47,555 nucleotides of DNA, from assembly GCF_016461955.1 (NCBI RefSeq), contig NZ_JADMNM010000011.1, forward strand, positions 1 through 47,555, written 5' to 3'. A program made the translations under genes and the position numbers. Position 1 is the stretch's first letter, and every line of letters starts with the position of its first letter. Shown here in pieces: positions 27,767-36,806 of the stretch. The DNA comes from Qipengyuania sp. YIM B01966. GTDB taxonomy: Bacteria > Pseudomonadota > Alphaproteobacteria > Sphingomonadales > Sphingomonadaceae. The notes under the pieces are model-generated. The model did no database searches. It saw only the letters and a program-made list of their open reading frames with translations, and had not been told where the DNA came from.

Positions 27767-28915
27767 TCAACTGTCACCCTGCTGGCCGCCCGCCAGCCAT
27801 TCATGCAGCGCGCCGAGGCAGTCGCGGCCGAGCTGCATCGAGCGTTCCGGGCTCCACCCCTGTTCGGGATCGGGCAGATCGTCATTGTCCTTGAACGGCA
27901 TCTCCAGCGTCATCGACACTGCGCCGAAGCGGTTGGCGAGCTGGTTGGTGCTCATCGTCAGGTTCGCTTCGCCGGGCGCCGAGACGGCATAACCCTTGTT
28001 GGTCTGGAAATCGGGCGTGCGGCGGGCGAGGATCGCGCGGTAGCGATAGAACTTCTCGCCGAGCACGTCGGTCCAGTTGGGGATTCCTTCGAAGCCGGCG
28101 AGGAAATTGGCCGGGATGGCCTCGTCGCCGTGGATGTCCATCGCGAAATCGACCCCGGTTTCGTCCATCGCGGCCAGGATCGCCAGCACTTCGGGCGATT
28201 TTTCGGCGCTGGGATTGGCCCATTCGCGGTTGAGGTTGATGCCCGCCGCATTGGTCCGCAAATGCCCGCGGCGCGACCCATCGGGGTTCACATTGGGGAC
28301 GATGTGGAACCGGCACTGCTGGCGCAGCGCGCGGGCGATGGGGTCGGCCGGATCGGTCAGGCGTTCGAGCGCGCCTTCCATCCACCATTCGGCCATGCTC
28401 TCGCCCGGATGCTGGCGGGCGTAAAGCCAGACCTGAAAGCTGCCTTCGCCCAGTTCGAGACAGTCGAGCGGTTGCCCATCCAGCGTGCGGCCAAGGCTGC
28501 GATAATCGACCCCTTCGCTGGCGGCGGTTTCGGCCACCAGATCGTGATGGCGCTCCATCGAATAGGGCGCGAAATAGCTGAACCAGGCGAGCTCGCTCGC
28601 TGGGGCGTAGCGGATGGTCAGCGTGCCGCCATCCTCGTCCTTGTCATAGGTCGAGGCGGCGCGGGCGTAATAGTCGCGATCCTCGGTGACGACCGCGTGG
28701 TAACCCGGCCAGCCGGCCGGATAGGCGCTCGCTTCGAGCCCGGTGATCTTCAGTTCCAGCTCGCGCCCCGCTGCGCCGGCCACCCGGAAGTGGAACCACT
28801 GGGCAAATTCGGACTGGTGATCGCGGCGGATGGCGAGGCGGGCGGTGGCGCCCTTGACGCTCAGCACCTCGATATTGCCGCTGTCGAACTGGGCGTCGAT
28901 CTGGATATCGGTCAC
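27767..28915 (-). CDS. M14 family zinc carboxypeptidase, cytosolic type
   Basis: A 382-residue M14 metallocarboxypeptidase of the cytosolic carboxypeptidase type (resembling bacterial CCP6-like proteins). The N-terminal beta-rich domain (about 1-120) is followed by the zinc ligands His169 and Glu172 ([15 protein letters not shown]) and His262 (DIHGDE). Substrate contacts are [20 protein letters not shown] with NRE, and the catalytic Glu338 is in [10 protein letters not shown]. No signal peptide is present. The start is GTG at 28915, the only one that gives the normal N-terminus, with a weak upstream AGAGAG. Related enzymes remove C-terminal residues, often acidic ones; the bacterial substrate is unknown. 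It is divergent from galE. Confidence 0.92.
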   Translation of the reverse strand: MTDIQIDAQFDSGNIEVLSVKGATARLAIRRDHQSEFAQWFHFRVAGAAGRELELKITGLEASAYPAGWPGYHAVVTEDRDYYARAASTYDKDEDGGTLTIRYAPASELAWFSYFAPYSMERHHDLVAETAASEGVDYRSLGRTLDGQPLDCLELGEGSFQVWLYARQHPGESMAEWWMEGALERLTDPADPIARALRQQCRFHIVPNVNPDGSRRGHLRTNAAGINLNREWANPSAEKSPEVLAILAAMDETGVDFAMDIHGDEAIPANFLAGFEGIPNWTDVLGEKFYRYRAILARRTPDFQTNKGYAVSAPGEANLTMSTNQLANRFGAVSMTLEMPFKDNDDLPDPEQGWSPERSMQLGRDCLGALHEWLAGGQQGDS

Positions 28916-29023
28916 GTTGGGGACACTCTCTTGGGGAAGGGATGCGGGCCGCGTCCTAGCCCCGGCGCAGCGGCCGCGCCAGCGGCACTTTGCAACTGGC
29001 CGCACGGCAGCTAGGCGGCGGGC

Positions 29024-30064
29024 ATGACTGACGCACTTTCCGCTTGCCCCCAACCCGATCGCGTCCCCGTGCTTGTCACGGGGGGCGCTGGCTATATCGG
29101 CAGCCACGCGGTGCTGGCGCTGCTGGATGCGGGCTGGCCGGTCTCGGTGATCGACAATCTCGTCACCGGCTTTCGCTGGGCGGTGCCGGACGGGGCGGCG
29201 TTCTATGAAGGCGATATCGCCGACAGCGCGCTGCTCGCGCGGATCTTTGCCGAACAGGGCACGCGGGCGATCATGCATTTTGCCGGTTCGGTGGTGGTGC
29301 CCGAATCGGTGGCCGATCCGCTGGCCTATTACGACAACAATACCGGTCGCAGCCGCACGCTGATCGCCGCGGCGGTGGCCGCCGGAGTGCCGCATATTTT
29401 GTTTTCGAGCACCGCGGCGACGTATGGCGTGCCGCAGGTCAGCCGGGTGACAGAGACCACGCCGACCGTACCGATCAACCCCTATGGCTGGTCGAAGCTG
29501 ATGACCGAGCGGATGCTGGCCGATGCCAGCGCCGCGCATGGCTTCAATTACGGCGCGCTGCGCTATTTCAACGTCGCCGGGGCCGATCCGGCGGGGCGCA
29601 GCGGGCAATCCACCGCCGGGGCGACGCATCTGATCAAGGTCGCGGTCGAGGCGGTGCTGGGCAAGCGCGCGGCGGTCAGCGTGTTCGGCACCGATTACGC
29701 GACGCCCGACGGGACGGGGGTGCGCGATTACATCCACGTTGCCGATCTGGCCGATGCGCATGTGTTGGCGCTGGGCGCGCTGATGGCCGACCCGGCGCGG
29801 TCGCTGGTGATGAATTGCGGCTATGGCCGGGGGTTTTCGGTGCTCGAGGTGCTCGATGCGGTCGACCGCGTGGCGGGCACCAGCATCAAGCGCGAGCTGG
29901 CCCCGCGCCGGCCAGGCGACCCCGACGAGCTGGTGTCCGACCCCGCGCTGCTGTTCGCCAAGCTGGGCTGGCAGCCGCGCTTTGCCGAGCTCGACACGAT
30001 CGTTGCCCATGCGCTGGCGTGGGAGCGGCACTTGGCCCAGCGCGCGCCCGCGCCGGGCGCTTGA
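29024..30064 (+). CDS. galE: UDP-glucose 4-epimerase
   Basis: A 346-residue extended short-chain dehydrogenase that interconverts UDP-glucose and UDP-galactose using tightly bound NAD. The Rossmann motif is [10 protein letters not shown], with G20, G23 and G26. The catalytic set is Ser129/Thr130 in SSTAATYG and Tyr154-x3-Lys158 (NPYGWSK). [14 protein letters not shown] and [17 protein letters not shown] are diagnostic for GalE. Length is normal. A strong hairpin with a T-rich tail follows 39 bases after the stop. It probably supplies galactose for surface polysaccharide. No other sugar genes lie nearby. Confidence 0.95.
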   Translation: MTDALSACPQPDRVPVLVTGGAGYIGSHAVLALLDAGWPVSVIDNLVTGFRWAVPDGAAFYEGDIADSALLARIFAEQGTRAIMHFAGSVVVPESVADPLAYYDNNTGRSRTLIAAAVAAGVPHILFSSTAATYGVPQVSRVTETTPTVPINPYGWSKLMTERMLADASAAHGFNYGALRYFNVAGADPAGRSGQSTAGATHLIKVAVEAVLGKRAAVSVFGTDYATPDGTGVRDYIHVADLADAHVLALGALMADPARSLVMNCGYGRGFSVLEVLDAVDRVAGTSIKRELAPRRPGDPDELVSDPALLFAKLGWQPRFAELDTIVAHALAWERHLAQRAPAPGA

Positions 30065-30102
30065 CTTGTTGGGGGGCGGCCTCTACCTGCGCCGCCCATG
30101 AC

Positions 30103-30138
30103 GGCACCGGATATGTCTTCCGGTGCCGGTTTGTTTTG
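30103..30138 (+). terminator. Intrinsic terminator between galE and rpmJ
   Basis: GGCACCGGA and TCCGGTGCC form a perfect 9-bp stem with a 7-base loop, followed by GGTTTGTTTTG. It lies between the galE stop and the rpmJ start, so it may end galE transcription or act as an attenuator in the rpmJ leader. Confidence 0.75.
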
Positions 30139-30149
30139 CAGGTATAGCC

Positions 30150-30275
30150 ATGAAGATCGTCAACAGCCTCAAATCGCTGAAGGATCGCCACCGGGATAAC
30201 CGCGTGATCCGTCGCCGTGGGCGCACCTATGTGATCAACAAGACGAACCGGCGGTTCAAGGCCCGCCAGGGCTGA
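30150..30275 (+). CDS. rpmJ: Ribosomal protein L36 (bL36), zinc-free type
   Basis: A 41-residue L36 starting [17 protein letters not shown] and ending NRRFKARQG. The Cys/His zinc ligands of the C+ type are absent, so this is the C- form common in alphaproteobacteria. The gene is small and easily missed. The start at 30150 has a modest AGGT upstream. It is preceded by a strong hairpin at 30103 and followed within 20 bases by the HAD phosphatase gene. Confidence 0.95.
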   Translation: MKIVNSLKSLKDRHRDNRVIRRRGRTYVINKTNRRFKARQG

Positions 30276-30291
30276 TTCGCCGGTGCCGGCA

Positions 30292-30960
30292 ATGCCGGCC
30301 GCGTCAAGCAGCAGGCCCCCCTCCACGCCGGAGCGCGGGCCGCTTGCTGTTGATGCTAAGATCCGGGCCGTCGTGTTCGATGTCGGCCGCGTGCTGGTCG
30401 AGTGGGACTTGCGCCATCTTTATGCCAAGCTGATCCATGACGAGGCCGCGCTGGAGGCGTTTCTGGCGACGGTCGTCACGCCTGAATGGCACTTCCAGCA
30501 CGATGCCGGCCGCCCGCTCGACGAGATGGTTCCCGAACGCATCGCCGCATTCCCCCAGCATCGCGCGCTGATCGAGGCCTATCGCACCCGCTTTCTCGAG
30601 ACGATCCCCGGCCCGGTTGCCGGGATGGAGGCGCTGGTCGAACGGCTGGCCGTGGGCGCTATCCCATTGTTTGCCATCACCAATTTCGGGGCCGAATTTT
30701 GGGCGCAATTCCGTCCGACCCTGCCCATGCTCGACCGTTTTGCCGATATCGTGGTGTCGGGGGTGGAGAAGCTGGCCAAGCCCGACCCGGCGATCTTCGC
30801 GCTCGCCGCCCGCCGCTTCGGCTTCGCCCCCGCCGAGATGCTGTTCATCGACGACAATGCCGCCAACATCGCCTCGGCAGCACGCGAAGGGTGGCAGACG
30901 CATTTGTTTGTCGATGCGGGGGCGCTCGAAGCCGAGCTGGTGACGCGCGGTTTGCTTTGA
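30292..30960 (+). CDS. HAD-family hydrolase (IA-type)
   Basis: A haloacid dehalogenase superfamily phosphatase of about 222 residues. Motif I is FDVGRVLVEWD, where the second Asp of DxD is Gly, as in the YihX-like FDLGNVL group. Motif II is AITNFG, motif III lies near KLAKPDPAIFALAARRFG and motif IV is LFIDDNAANIASA. YihX-like members act on sugar phosphates such as alpha-glucose-1-phosphate, which would fit the neighbouring galE, but this is inference. The start is uncertain: GTG at 30283 and ATG at 30292 are both in frame and neither has a clear ribosome site. The first 25 residues are not conserved-looking. Confidence 0.88.
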   Translation: MPAASSSRPPSTPERGPLAVDAKIRAVVFDVGRVLVEWDLRHLYAKLIHDEAALEAFLATVVTPEWHFQHDAGRPLDEMVPERIAAFPQHRALIEAYRTRFLETIPGPVAGMEALVERLAVGAIPLFAITNFGAEFWAQFRPTLPMLDRFADIVVSGVEKLAKPDPAIFALAARRFGFAPAEMLFIDDNAANIASAAREGWQTHLFVDAGALEAELVTRGLL

Positions 30961-30990
30961 CAAAAAACCCCCGGCGTTGCGGCCGGGGGC
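30961..30990 (-). terminator. Intrinsic terminator of the CC_3452-type gene
   Basis: On the minus strand GCCCCCGGC and GCCGGGGG pair over 8 bp with a 6-base loop, directly followed by TTTTTT. It lies 22 bases after the stop at 31012 and immediately after the stop of the convergent HAD gene. Confidence 0.92.
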
Positions 30991-31011
30991 GAGGTGAGGA
31001 GAGGGTGCGGT

Positions 31012-31323
31012 TCAGCGGTTGCAGCGGGCCAATTGTTCGGCCGCCAGTGCTTCCCCGCCAGCGGTGAAGCTGGTGATCGGGCCGGCTTCGCGGGCAAGGC
31101 GGGCGCACATCACCAGCGGGCGCGAATTGCCCTTGGCCGCGGTGCACGTGGTGCCGCTGCACTGCCAGATGACCCCGCCGGCGATGGCCCGCGGCGCGGT
31201 GGCCGGGGCGGCCAGCTCGGCGCGGTAGAATGGCGCCGCGTTCGTCTGGGCGAGCGCCGGCGCCGCAAACAGGGCAGCGGCGAAAATCGGCGCGAGCGCG
31301 CGGGCGTAATGGGTGATGGACAT
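31012..31323 (-). CDS. CC_3452-type small secreted protein
   Basis: A 103-residue exported protein. Residues 1-25 are a signal peptide (ALAPIFAAALFAAPALAQ) with cleavage expected after ALA. The mature part has AGGVIWQCSGTTCTAAKG, SRPLVMCARLAREAGPITSF and a C-terminal EQLARCNR, with four cysteines that could form two disulfides. This matches the CC_3452 family of Caulobacter and sphingomonads, whose function is unknown. It has its own intrinsic terminator. It is divergent from the HxlR regulator, with a palindrome between them, so that regulator may control it. Confidence 0.85.
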   Translation of the reverse strand: MSITHYARALAPIFAAALFAAPALAQTNAAPFYRAELAAPATAPRAIAGGVIWQCSGTTCTAAKGNSRPLVMCARLAREAGPITSFTAGGEALAAEQLARCNR

Positions 31324-31390
31324 AACACAGCTTCCTTGGCAGAGGGATGGTCAGTTGCGAATCGCCACCTACTTTGCGGCGAACAAAGTT

Positions 31391-31411
31391 GCAATGTGAA
31401 ACTTACATTGC
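31391..31411. promoter_or_regulatory. Candidate HxlR operator
   Basis: GCAATGT and ACATTGC form a perfect 7-bp inverted repeat with a 7-base spacer, in the 139-base gap between the divergent CC_3452-type gene and the HxlR gene. The surroundings are AT-rich. Its position and symmetry fit a winged-helix dimer site. A second palindrome, AACCGGTT, lies at 31430-31437. Confidence 0.5.
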
Positions 31412-31462
31412 GATTTGCCGTTCCTTGCAAACCGGTTACATTCCGGCCGGGAGATATCGCCG

Positions 31463-31948
31463 ATGGCTATGCGCGAACCACTGAAGGAAATCTGCGCCTG
31501 CGGGCTGCCTGAAGCGCTCGAGGTCATGGGCGAACGCTGGTCGTTCATGATCCTGCGCGCGGCCTTCAACCGCGTCAGCCATTTCGAAGAATTCCTGTCG
31601 GAACTGGGCATCGCCCGCAACATCCTCTCCAACCGTTTGGTCAAGCTGGTCGAACACGGCATCCTGCTGCGCGAACCCTGCCCGGAAGACCGCCGTCGGG
31701 TGGAATACCGGCTGACCGAAAAGGGGCTGGATCTGCTCCCCGCGATGGTCGCGCTGCGCCAATGGGGCCAGAAATATGGCGGCGAAGTAATCGAAAACCC
31801 GGTGCTGGTCGATGAGCGCGATCATATGCCGATCGGTCCGGTATCGATGCTGGCGCATGACGGGCGCGTGCTCGGCCCGCATGATCTGTGCCTGATCGAC
31901 CGGGCGAGCGTCGGCAAGCCGGATCATGCCCACGCCGAAGCCGCCTGA
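31463..31948 (+). CDS. HxlR-family transcriptional regulator
   Basis: A 161-residue winged-helix regulator. The family core is clear: CGLPEALEVMGERWSFMILR, FEEFLSELGIARNILSNRL (recognition helix) and YRLTEKGLDLLPAMVALRQWGQ. Two cysteines (ICACG) sit before the core, where some HxlR proteins sense electrophiles or redox state. The C-terminal 50 residues extend beyond the minimal domain. The start at 31463 is supported by GGGAG 8 bases upstream. It lies opposite the CC_3452-type gene with an operator-like palindrome between. The next gene appears to start inside its stop codon. Confidence 0.92.
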   Translation: MAMREPLKEICACGLPEALEVMGERWSFMILRAAFNRVSHFEEFLSELGIARNILSNRLVKLVEHGILLREPCPEDRRRVEYRLTEKGLDLLPAMVALRQWGQKYGGEVIENPVLVDERDHMPIGPVSMLAHDGRVLGPHDLCLIDRASVGKPDHAHAEAA

Positions 31949-32295
31949 GCGAGGCCGCGCCTCCGCCGATTACGCCCGACGGCCGCTATTTTGTGGTCCG
32001 GGGGCGCTTGTGGCGCTGCACGAATCCGGCTCTGCCAGCTACTGAGCGCGAGGCGCTGGTCCGCGCTCTGATGGCGGCGCGGCGCGCGGTCGGAGCCGCG
32101 TTGCGCGGCGGCGACGAGGCTGCACTCAAGGAGGCGCGCGCCTCGGTCCATCAGGCCAAGCTGGCATTGGGCGAACGCGGGCCGGTTTGGTGGGACGACG
32201 GCGCGCCCGACTACAACCGCCGCATGGCGAAGAACACGCCCTACGCCGATTGGTACGCCGCGCTTACGCCCGAGGCGCCTGCCGCCGATAGCTGA
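31945..32295 (+). CDS. Conserved small protein of unknown function
   Basis: A protein of about 116 residues: [20 protein letters not shown], a helical middle ([19 protein letters not shown]) and a conserved-looking end, [20 protein letters not shown] then [12 protein letters not shown] recall similar short proteins in alphaproteobacteria but no function. The start is a problem. Conserved sequence begins right at the upstream stop, and the only start-like codon there is CTG at 31945 in a CTGA overlap, giving [13 protein letters not shown]. An in-frame ATG at 31888 lies deep inside the HxlR gene. Either way it is coupled to the regulator. Its 3' end overlaps the comM remnant by 32 bases, tail to tail. 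Confidence 0.7.
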   Translation: MSEAAPPPITPDGRYFVVRGRLWRCTNPALPATEREALVRALMAARRAVGAALRGGDEAALKEARASVHQAKLALGERGPVWWDDGAPDYNRRMAKNTPYADWYAALTPEAPAADS

Positions 32296-33160
32296 GCGCT
32301 TCGGCGACATGGATGCGCCCGACCTGCTCCACCCCGGCGAGGTCGGCGATTGTCCGTGCCACACGCAGCATCCGCGTATATCCCCGTGCCGATAGCCGCA
32401 TCGCTTCGGCCGCCTGGAACAGCAGGGTGCGGCCGGCATCGTCGGGTGTGGCGAAGCGTTCCAGCGCCTCGCCATCGAGTTCCGCATTGGTCCGCGCGCC
32501 GGATTCGGCGGCGCGAGCCGTTTGCCGGGCGCGCGCGGCGGCCACCCGCGCGGCGACCTCGGCGCTGCCTTCTGCCGGCGGCGGCAAAGCGAGATCGGCG
32601 GCGCGCACCGGGTCCACCTCGACATGGAGGTCGATCCGGTCCAGCAGCGGGCCCGATACCTTGCTCTGATAATCGGCCGCGCAGCGCGGCGCGCGGCTGC
32701 AGGCGAGCGCCGGGTCGCCCAGATGGCCGCAGCGGCACGGGTTCATCGCCGCCACCAATTGCACCCGCGCAGGGTAAGACAAATGCGCGTTGGCCCGCGC
32801 CACATCGACCTTCCCGGTTTCCAGCGGCTGTCGCAGCGAATCGAGCACCGCACGCTGGAATTCGGGCAGTTCGTCGAGGAACAGCACCCCCAGATGCGCC
32901 AGGCTCACCTCGCCCGGCCGCACCTTCAGCCCGCCGCCGGTCAGCGCCGCGATGCTGGCCGAATGGTGCGGCGCGCGGAACGGGCGGCGGCGACTGATTG
33001 CGCCGCCCTCGAGCGTGCCGGCGACCGATTGCACCATGCTGACCTCCAGCGCCTCGGCCGGGGTCAATGGCGGCAGGATGCCCGGCAGGCACGCCGCCAT
33101 CAGCGATTTGCCCGCGCCCGGCGGCCCGCTCATCAGCAGGTTAGATATGCCTACACTCAC
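32264..33160 (-). pseudogene. comM: comM/yifB Mg-chelatase-like ATPase, 5' part lost to island insertion
   Basis: A fragment of about 295 residues of the YifB/ComM family, which is normally about 500 residues. ComM is a hexameric helicase that aids branch migration during natural transformation. What remains starts at NLLMSGPPGAGKS (Walker A) and includes FRAPHHSASIAALTGGG, LFLDELPEF (Walker B), the Cys-rich MNPCRCGHLGD segment and the C-terminal YTRMLRVARTIADL. The N-terminal 200-residue domain is missing. Upstream of Asn7 the sequence is foreign: the island end supplies GTG and five codons (MSVGIS) in frame, so a truncated ATPase could still be made. The missing 5' part is not in the window. 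Confidence 0.85.
33135..33156. repeat. Left attachment-like repeat at the comM junction
   Basis: AGCAGGT, two variable bases, then GATATGCCTACAC. The first half is comM coding sequence (codons for LL in NLLMSG); the second half is foreign. The same arrangement recurs at 46449-46470 with 20 of 22 bases identical. Confidence 0.75.
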
Positions 33161-33386
33161 TCAGACATTTGCTGTGGAAGAGTGGCGAAATGGCGGGAAT
33201 TGGGCCGAAAGCGGAATGGCGGCTCGTGGGCTACCGAAGATGGAGATCGGACGATCGTTTAGCGCGCTATCGCATCTGGCGTTTAATTCCCCGACTGTCA
33301 GGCATTCGGGCGCGTAGTGTCCGTAACGCGCCCTCCTGCATCGGGCCGGTGTCCCTCGGCTCCAGCCCGCCAAAGCGGACTGCCGC

Positions 33387-36300
33387 CTACCCCCATCGCG
33401 CGTGGCCGGGCCCAAGCCGCTCGACGATCACGCGATCATCTCCCTCCTCCACGCGCGCGCGCCAGACAGCATCGCGCCTGTCCCGGACCGGCATCCTGAG
33501 GCGGGCCACCCGCCTAAAGTCGCCACTCAACAGCCATGCGGATCGCGTCGCGGGATCGAGCTCGACGCGGTAGGTCCCGGTCGCGGGCAGTTCGCCGCCT
33601 GCCACCTGGCGCCTGACGACGTCGTGGTTCCAGCGCGGGGCGCTCGCGCCTGTCGCCTCCGCGCGAAAGCGCCGCCAGAGCTCGGCGGTCGCCGGGGTCG
33701 GCCACGCGCCCTTGGTTAGCTCTGCCACTTCTTCGCTTGCCAGCCATTCTCGCATCTCCGCGCTGTCGACGTATTGGGCGCCACCCGTTCGCACGGCGGC
33801 CATCGCGGCCTCGCGGGACGGCAGTCCGGCGCGGACGAGCATCGACATCATCGTCTGCGGCACTCCCGTTTCCAGCGACGCGGCCGCTCCGCCCGCACCG
33901 GGTTCGGGATCCCAGCCGGTCACCATCCGGCGGGCGCGAACGGCCTCTAGGCCCCATACGAGCCGGTAGGCGAAGGCCTCTTCCACCAGTCTGACCCCTT
34001 GTGGACCAATCTCGGCAACGGTGCCGCCAGATACCCAACGCCTGAGTGTGCGTCCCCAGTCCGGGGGCAGCGCCTGATTGGGCACGAAAGGCCTTATCGC
34101 GAGCAGCCGTTCCGCTAACGACATCAGCGCGTCACCGAGGGCGTCGGCATTGCCGCCTAGCGCGGCGCGGTCGGCGGCGTCGACAAGGTCGCCCAGCTCG
34201 TCGGCGACGGCGTCCAGCGCGAGACCCGATTCCAGTCCGACGCCCATAGCGAAGTGTCCGCGCCGGGTCTCGGCCGTCGTCGATTGCCAGATGAGCTTGG
34301 CGCGCGCGATGATCAGCCCTCGCTGCGACTCACGTTCCGCGTCGTCCTCACGCGCGAGGCGGCGGGACCATAGCGAGCCGTTGAGCGCTTCGTCGAGGAG
34401 TTTCGGTAGTTCGGCGCTATCCGCATCTAGCGCCTCGACCAGACCGATCACGATCGCATCAAGCCGGTCGACGAGGTCCTCCAGCGACTGCGCCTCGGTG
34501 TCCTCGTCCTCCTCTTCTTCCGGCGCGGCATCTGCGACGCCAGTCCAAGCATCGCGCGAGTTGGCGAGGTACTCGAAGGCGTCGTCGCGGTCGAAGACGC
34601 CTTGATCCGCGAGGCGGTCGATAGCAGCGGCGACGACCTGAAAGAGGCCGCTCGTGAGATCGCGCGCCCGCGCGCGCCGCACCAACCTCCTCCACTCGCC
34701 GAGCCTGTAGTCGAGCCGGTCGAACATGACATGCGCGACATACCCCTCGACGTCCACGAAGGCGCGCCCCGCGCGTCCGGCGACGTTCGCGAACTCCTCC
34801 CCGGAGATCGTCTGCTGCGCGCGTACGAGATAGGGCACTAAGAGAACGGCCGCGTTCAGATTGAGGCCCTGCGACAGCGTCGGCGAGGCCACGATCACCT
34901 TCAGCGAACCTGAGCCGAGCAGTAGCTCCATCTCGCGCAGGAACGGCTGCGGAAGTTTCCCATGGTGGATCGCGACCCCGACGCGCATGGCGGCGACTAC
35001 TGGATGGTCCGCGCCGAGCCACTCGGCACCGACCTCAACAGCGCGCGCGAGCGGCGCCTGGTCGTCGATCAGGCTCTCGAGATATCCGCGCTCGACCAGC
35101 TCAACGGCGCGGGTCCCGTATCCTTCCACCCAGTTGGCCTGCGTGCAAAAGATGAGGCTGCGCTTACCCTGCTCGGCGAACTTCCACGCCGACATGAGTG
35201 TCAAGTCCTTAACGTCCCGGGGCCGGGCGTTCCGTTCAGGCCGTATCGCGGGCAGGCGATCAAGGAAGCGGCCGACGAAGGGCCCGTCGGCGCGATTGTC
35301 GAATGCGAGCCTCGCAGTCCGGCCAGACCAGGCGATCGACCCGAACCGCTGCCGCGTTGGGCGCCAGCGCGATCTGATCGGCTCTCCTTCCGCGTCGTCC
35401 CGGATCCAGGCGGTAAGATCGTCTAGCGCCTCGCCGTCCGGCAGGATCGCCGAAAGGCAGACGATCCTCCGATCGGCGGCGTCGCCCCGGCGCAGCAGTC
35501 TCTGTACGAGGATCTCGTATCGGATCTCGCGTTCGGTCGGTCCAATGAGATGTCCTTCGTCGAGCACTATTAGCCCGACGTCGTCGATTATGGCCGGGTC
35601 CGACCGAAGGGCGAAGTCGAGCTTCTCCGGCGTCGCAATGACGATGGGCCGGCTGCGCAGCGCGTCCTGGTCGCCTTCCGAGACCCCGCTGGCGCCGTAG
35701 AGCGACGACACCGCGAAGCCGAGCGGGCCGAAGGTGCGACGGAACGAGCGTTCGGTCTGCGCGGATAGGGCGCGCAGCGGTGTGACGATCAGCACGCGCT
35801 TGCCGGTCGCCAGTGTCATCAGCGCGGTCAGTTCGGCGACGCGGGTCTTGCCCGCGCTGGTCGGCAGCGCGACGACAAGATCGTCCGTCAGATCGGTCGC
35901 CCGTCTCGCGGCCTCGAGCTGGGAAGGCCAGAGCTCGAGCTCGGCCGCCCTCCGCGCGTAGAGCGTCGAGATCAGCAGCGACCGCAGTTCGGCGTATCGC
36001 TCCTCGCCGCCGGCCGGAGGGTCGCGCGGCAGGGTCTGGTGGAGGGAGTGCGACCACAGGTCGCCGATAAGAGCTCGCGCGAGCTTGAGGATCCACCACA
36101 ACGGCACGTTGCCGGAGTTGTCCGCGATGGCAAGGCCTTGCGCGAGGAGCGCCATGGCCTCGGCGACGAGCCCGGCTTCGCCAGACTGCAGGGCCAGGTC
36201 AAAGGTGGCGAGCGCTCGGCAGACCACGCCGTTGAGGATCGTCGCGATGGCGTCGTCGGGTGCGATGTCTCGCTCGGCGAGCGCATCGGCTAGGAACCCG

Positions 36301-36806
36301 TCGTCGTGCTCGGGATCCTCGAGCCAATCGCGGGCGATGCGCCGCAGGCGGTCGAGGTCGCGCAGGATCAGGGCGGAAAGTGCCTGTTCGGCCGGTGATG
36401 CGTTGATAGCCGGCGGCGCCTCGGCGAACATCGAGAATGCAATCGCGGAGTAGCTTGCAAGGTGGTAGCAGCACGCCGCCACCGTCCTATGGAACCCCCG
36501 CTCGGTGGCCTGCGGGTCGCCGTTCCGCACGAGGGCCTCGAAGGCAGACGCCGCTCTCTCGAACCCCGTTCGCGAGAGATCGCGTTCCTCACCGAGTTCT
36601 TGGAGCGCAAGCGCTGCGCGCAGGACCGAGAAGCCGTATTCCGCCAGGTCGACGGCGATGTTCCGGGCGAAGTTGGGTGCCCCGTCGGGTAGCACGCCGT
36701 CCTCCCGCATCAGCGACCATGCGCCACCGCGGTCGAGCAGGCGCTCCCGTGCCTCCGGCGCGGTCGCGTCGCGCAGGAAGTCGGTCAACTCTTCAATCGT
36801 CTCCAA
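33387..36806 (-). CDS. hamB: HamB-like Ski2-type helicase (Hachiman-like defence)
   Basis: A 1139-residue superfamily 2 helicase. Residues 1-300 are an acidic, helical N-terminal region without recognised motifs. The motor follows: Walker A ALPTSAGKT with Lys320, motif Ia TPLRALSAQTE, DEGH at 416-419 (IVLDEGHLIG), motif III LSAILPDG, motif IV-like SLIFCTQ, and motifs V/VI SPTLSQGLNLNAAV and FANVAGRAGRAF near 670. An acidic linker (EEEEDEDTEAQ) and a long C-terminal part complete it. Its partner upstream is a HamA-type nuclease overlapping by 14 bases, the pairing of Hachiman defence, where HamB surveys DNA and restrains or licenses HamA. The first start is TTG at 36806 without a clear ribosome site, so the N-terminus is uncertain. 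Confidence 0.78.
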   Translation of the reverse strand: METIEELTDFLRDATAPEARERLLDRGGAWSLMREDGVLPDGAPNFARNIAVDLAEYGFSVLRAALALQELGEERDLSRTGFERAASAFEALVRNGDPQATERGFHRTVAACCYHLASYSAIAFSMFAEAPPAINASPAEQALSALILRDLDRLRRIARDWLEDPEHDDGFLADALAERDIAPDDAIATILNGVVCRALATFDLALQSGEAGLVAEAMALLAQGLAIADNSGNVPLWWILKLARALIGDLWSHSLHQTLPRDPPAGGEERYAELRSLLISTLYARRAAELELWPSQLEAARRATDLTDDLVVALPTSAGKTRVAELTALMTLATGKRVLIVTPLRALSAQTERSFRRTFGPLGFAVSSLYGASGVSEGDQDALRSRPIVIATPEKLDFALRSDPAIIDDVGLIVLDEGHLIGPTEREIRYEILVQRLLRRGDAADRRIVCLSAILPDGEALDDLTAWIRDDAEGEPIRSRWRPTRQRFGSIAWSGRTARLAFDNRADGPFVGRFLDRLPAIRPERNARPRDVKDLTLMSAWKFAEQGKRSLIFCTQANWVEGYGTRAVELVERGYLESLIDDQAPLARAVEVGAEWLGADHPVVAAMRVGVAIHHGKLPQPFLREMELLLGSGSLKVIVASPTLSQGLNLNAAVLLVPYLVRAQQTISGEEFANVAGRAGRAFVDVEGYVAHVMFDRLDYRLGEWRRLVRRARARDLTSGLFQVVAAAIDRLADQGVFDRDDAFEYLANSRDAWTGVADAAPEEEEDEDTEAQSLEDLVDRLDAIVIGLVEALDADSAELPKLLDEALNGSLWSRRLAREDDAERESQRGLIIARAKLIWQSTTAETRRGHFAMGVGLESGLALDAVADELGDLVDAADRAALGGNADALGDALMSLAERLLAIRPFVPNQALPPDWGRTLRRWVSGGTVAEIGPQGVRLVEEAFAYRLVWGLEAVRARRMVTGWDPEPGAGGAAASLETGVPQTMMSMLVRAGLPSREAAMAAVRTGGAQYVDSAEMREWLASEEVAELTKGAWPTPATAELWRRFRAEATGASAPRWNHDVVRRQVAGGELPATGTYRVELDPATRSAWLLSGDFRRVARLRMPVRDRRDAVWRARVEEGDDRVIVERLGPGHARWG

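Noticed and set aside
28916-30031. N-terminal extension of the M14 carboxypeptidase frame opposite galE
   Set aside because: The family N-terminus begins at the GTG at 28915; the extension is antisense to galE.
33136-33386. Integrase or excisionase gene next to the left island end
   Set aside because: The 250 bases between the junction and the helicase stop contain only short frames without recombinase motifs.
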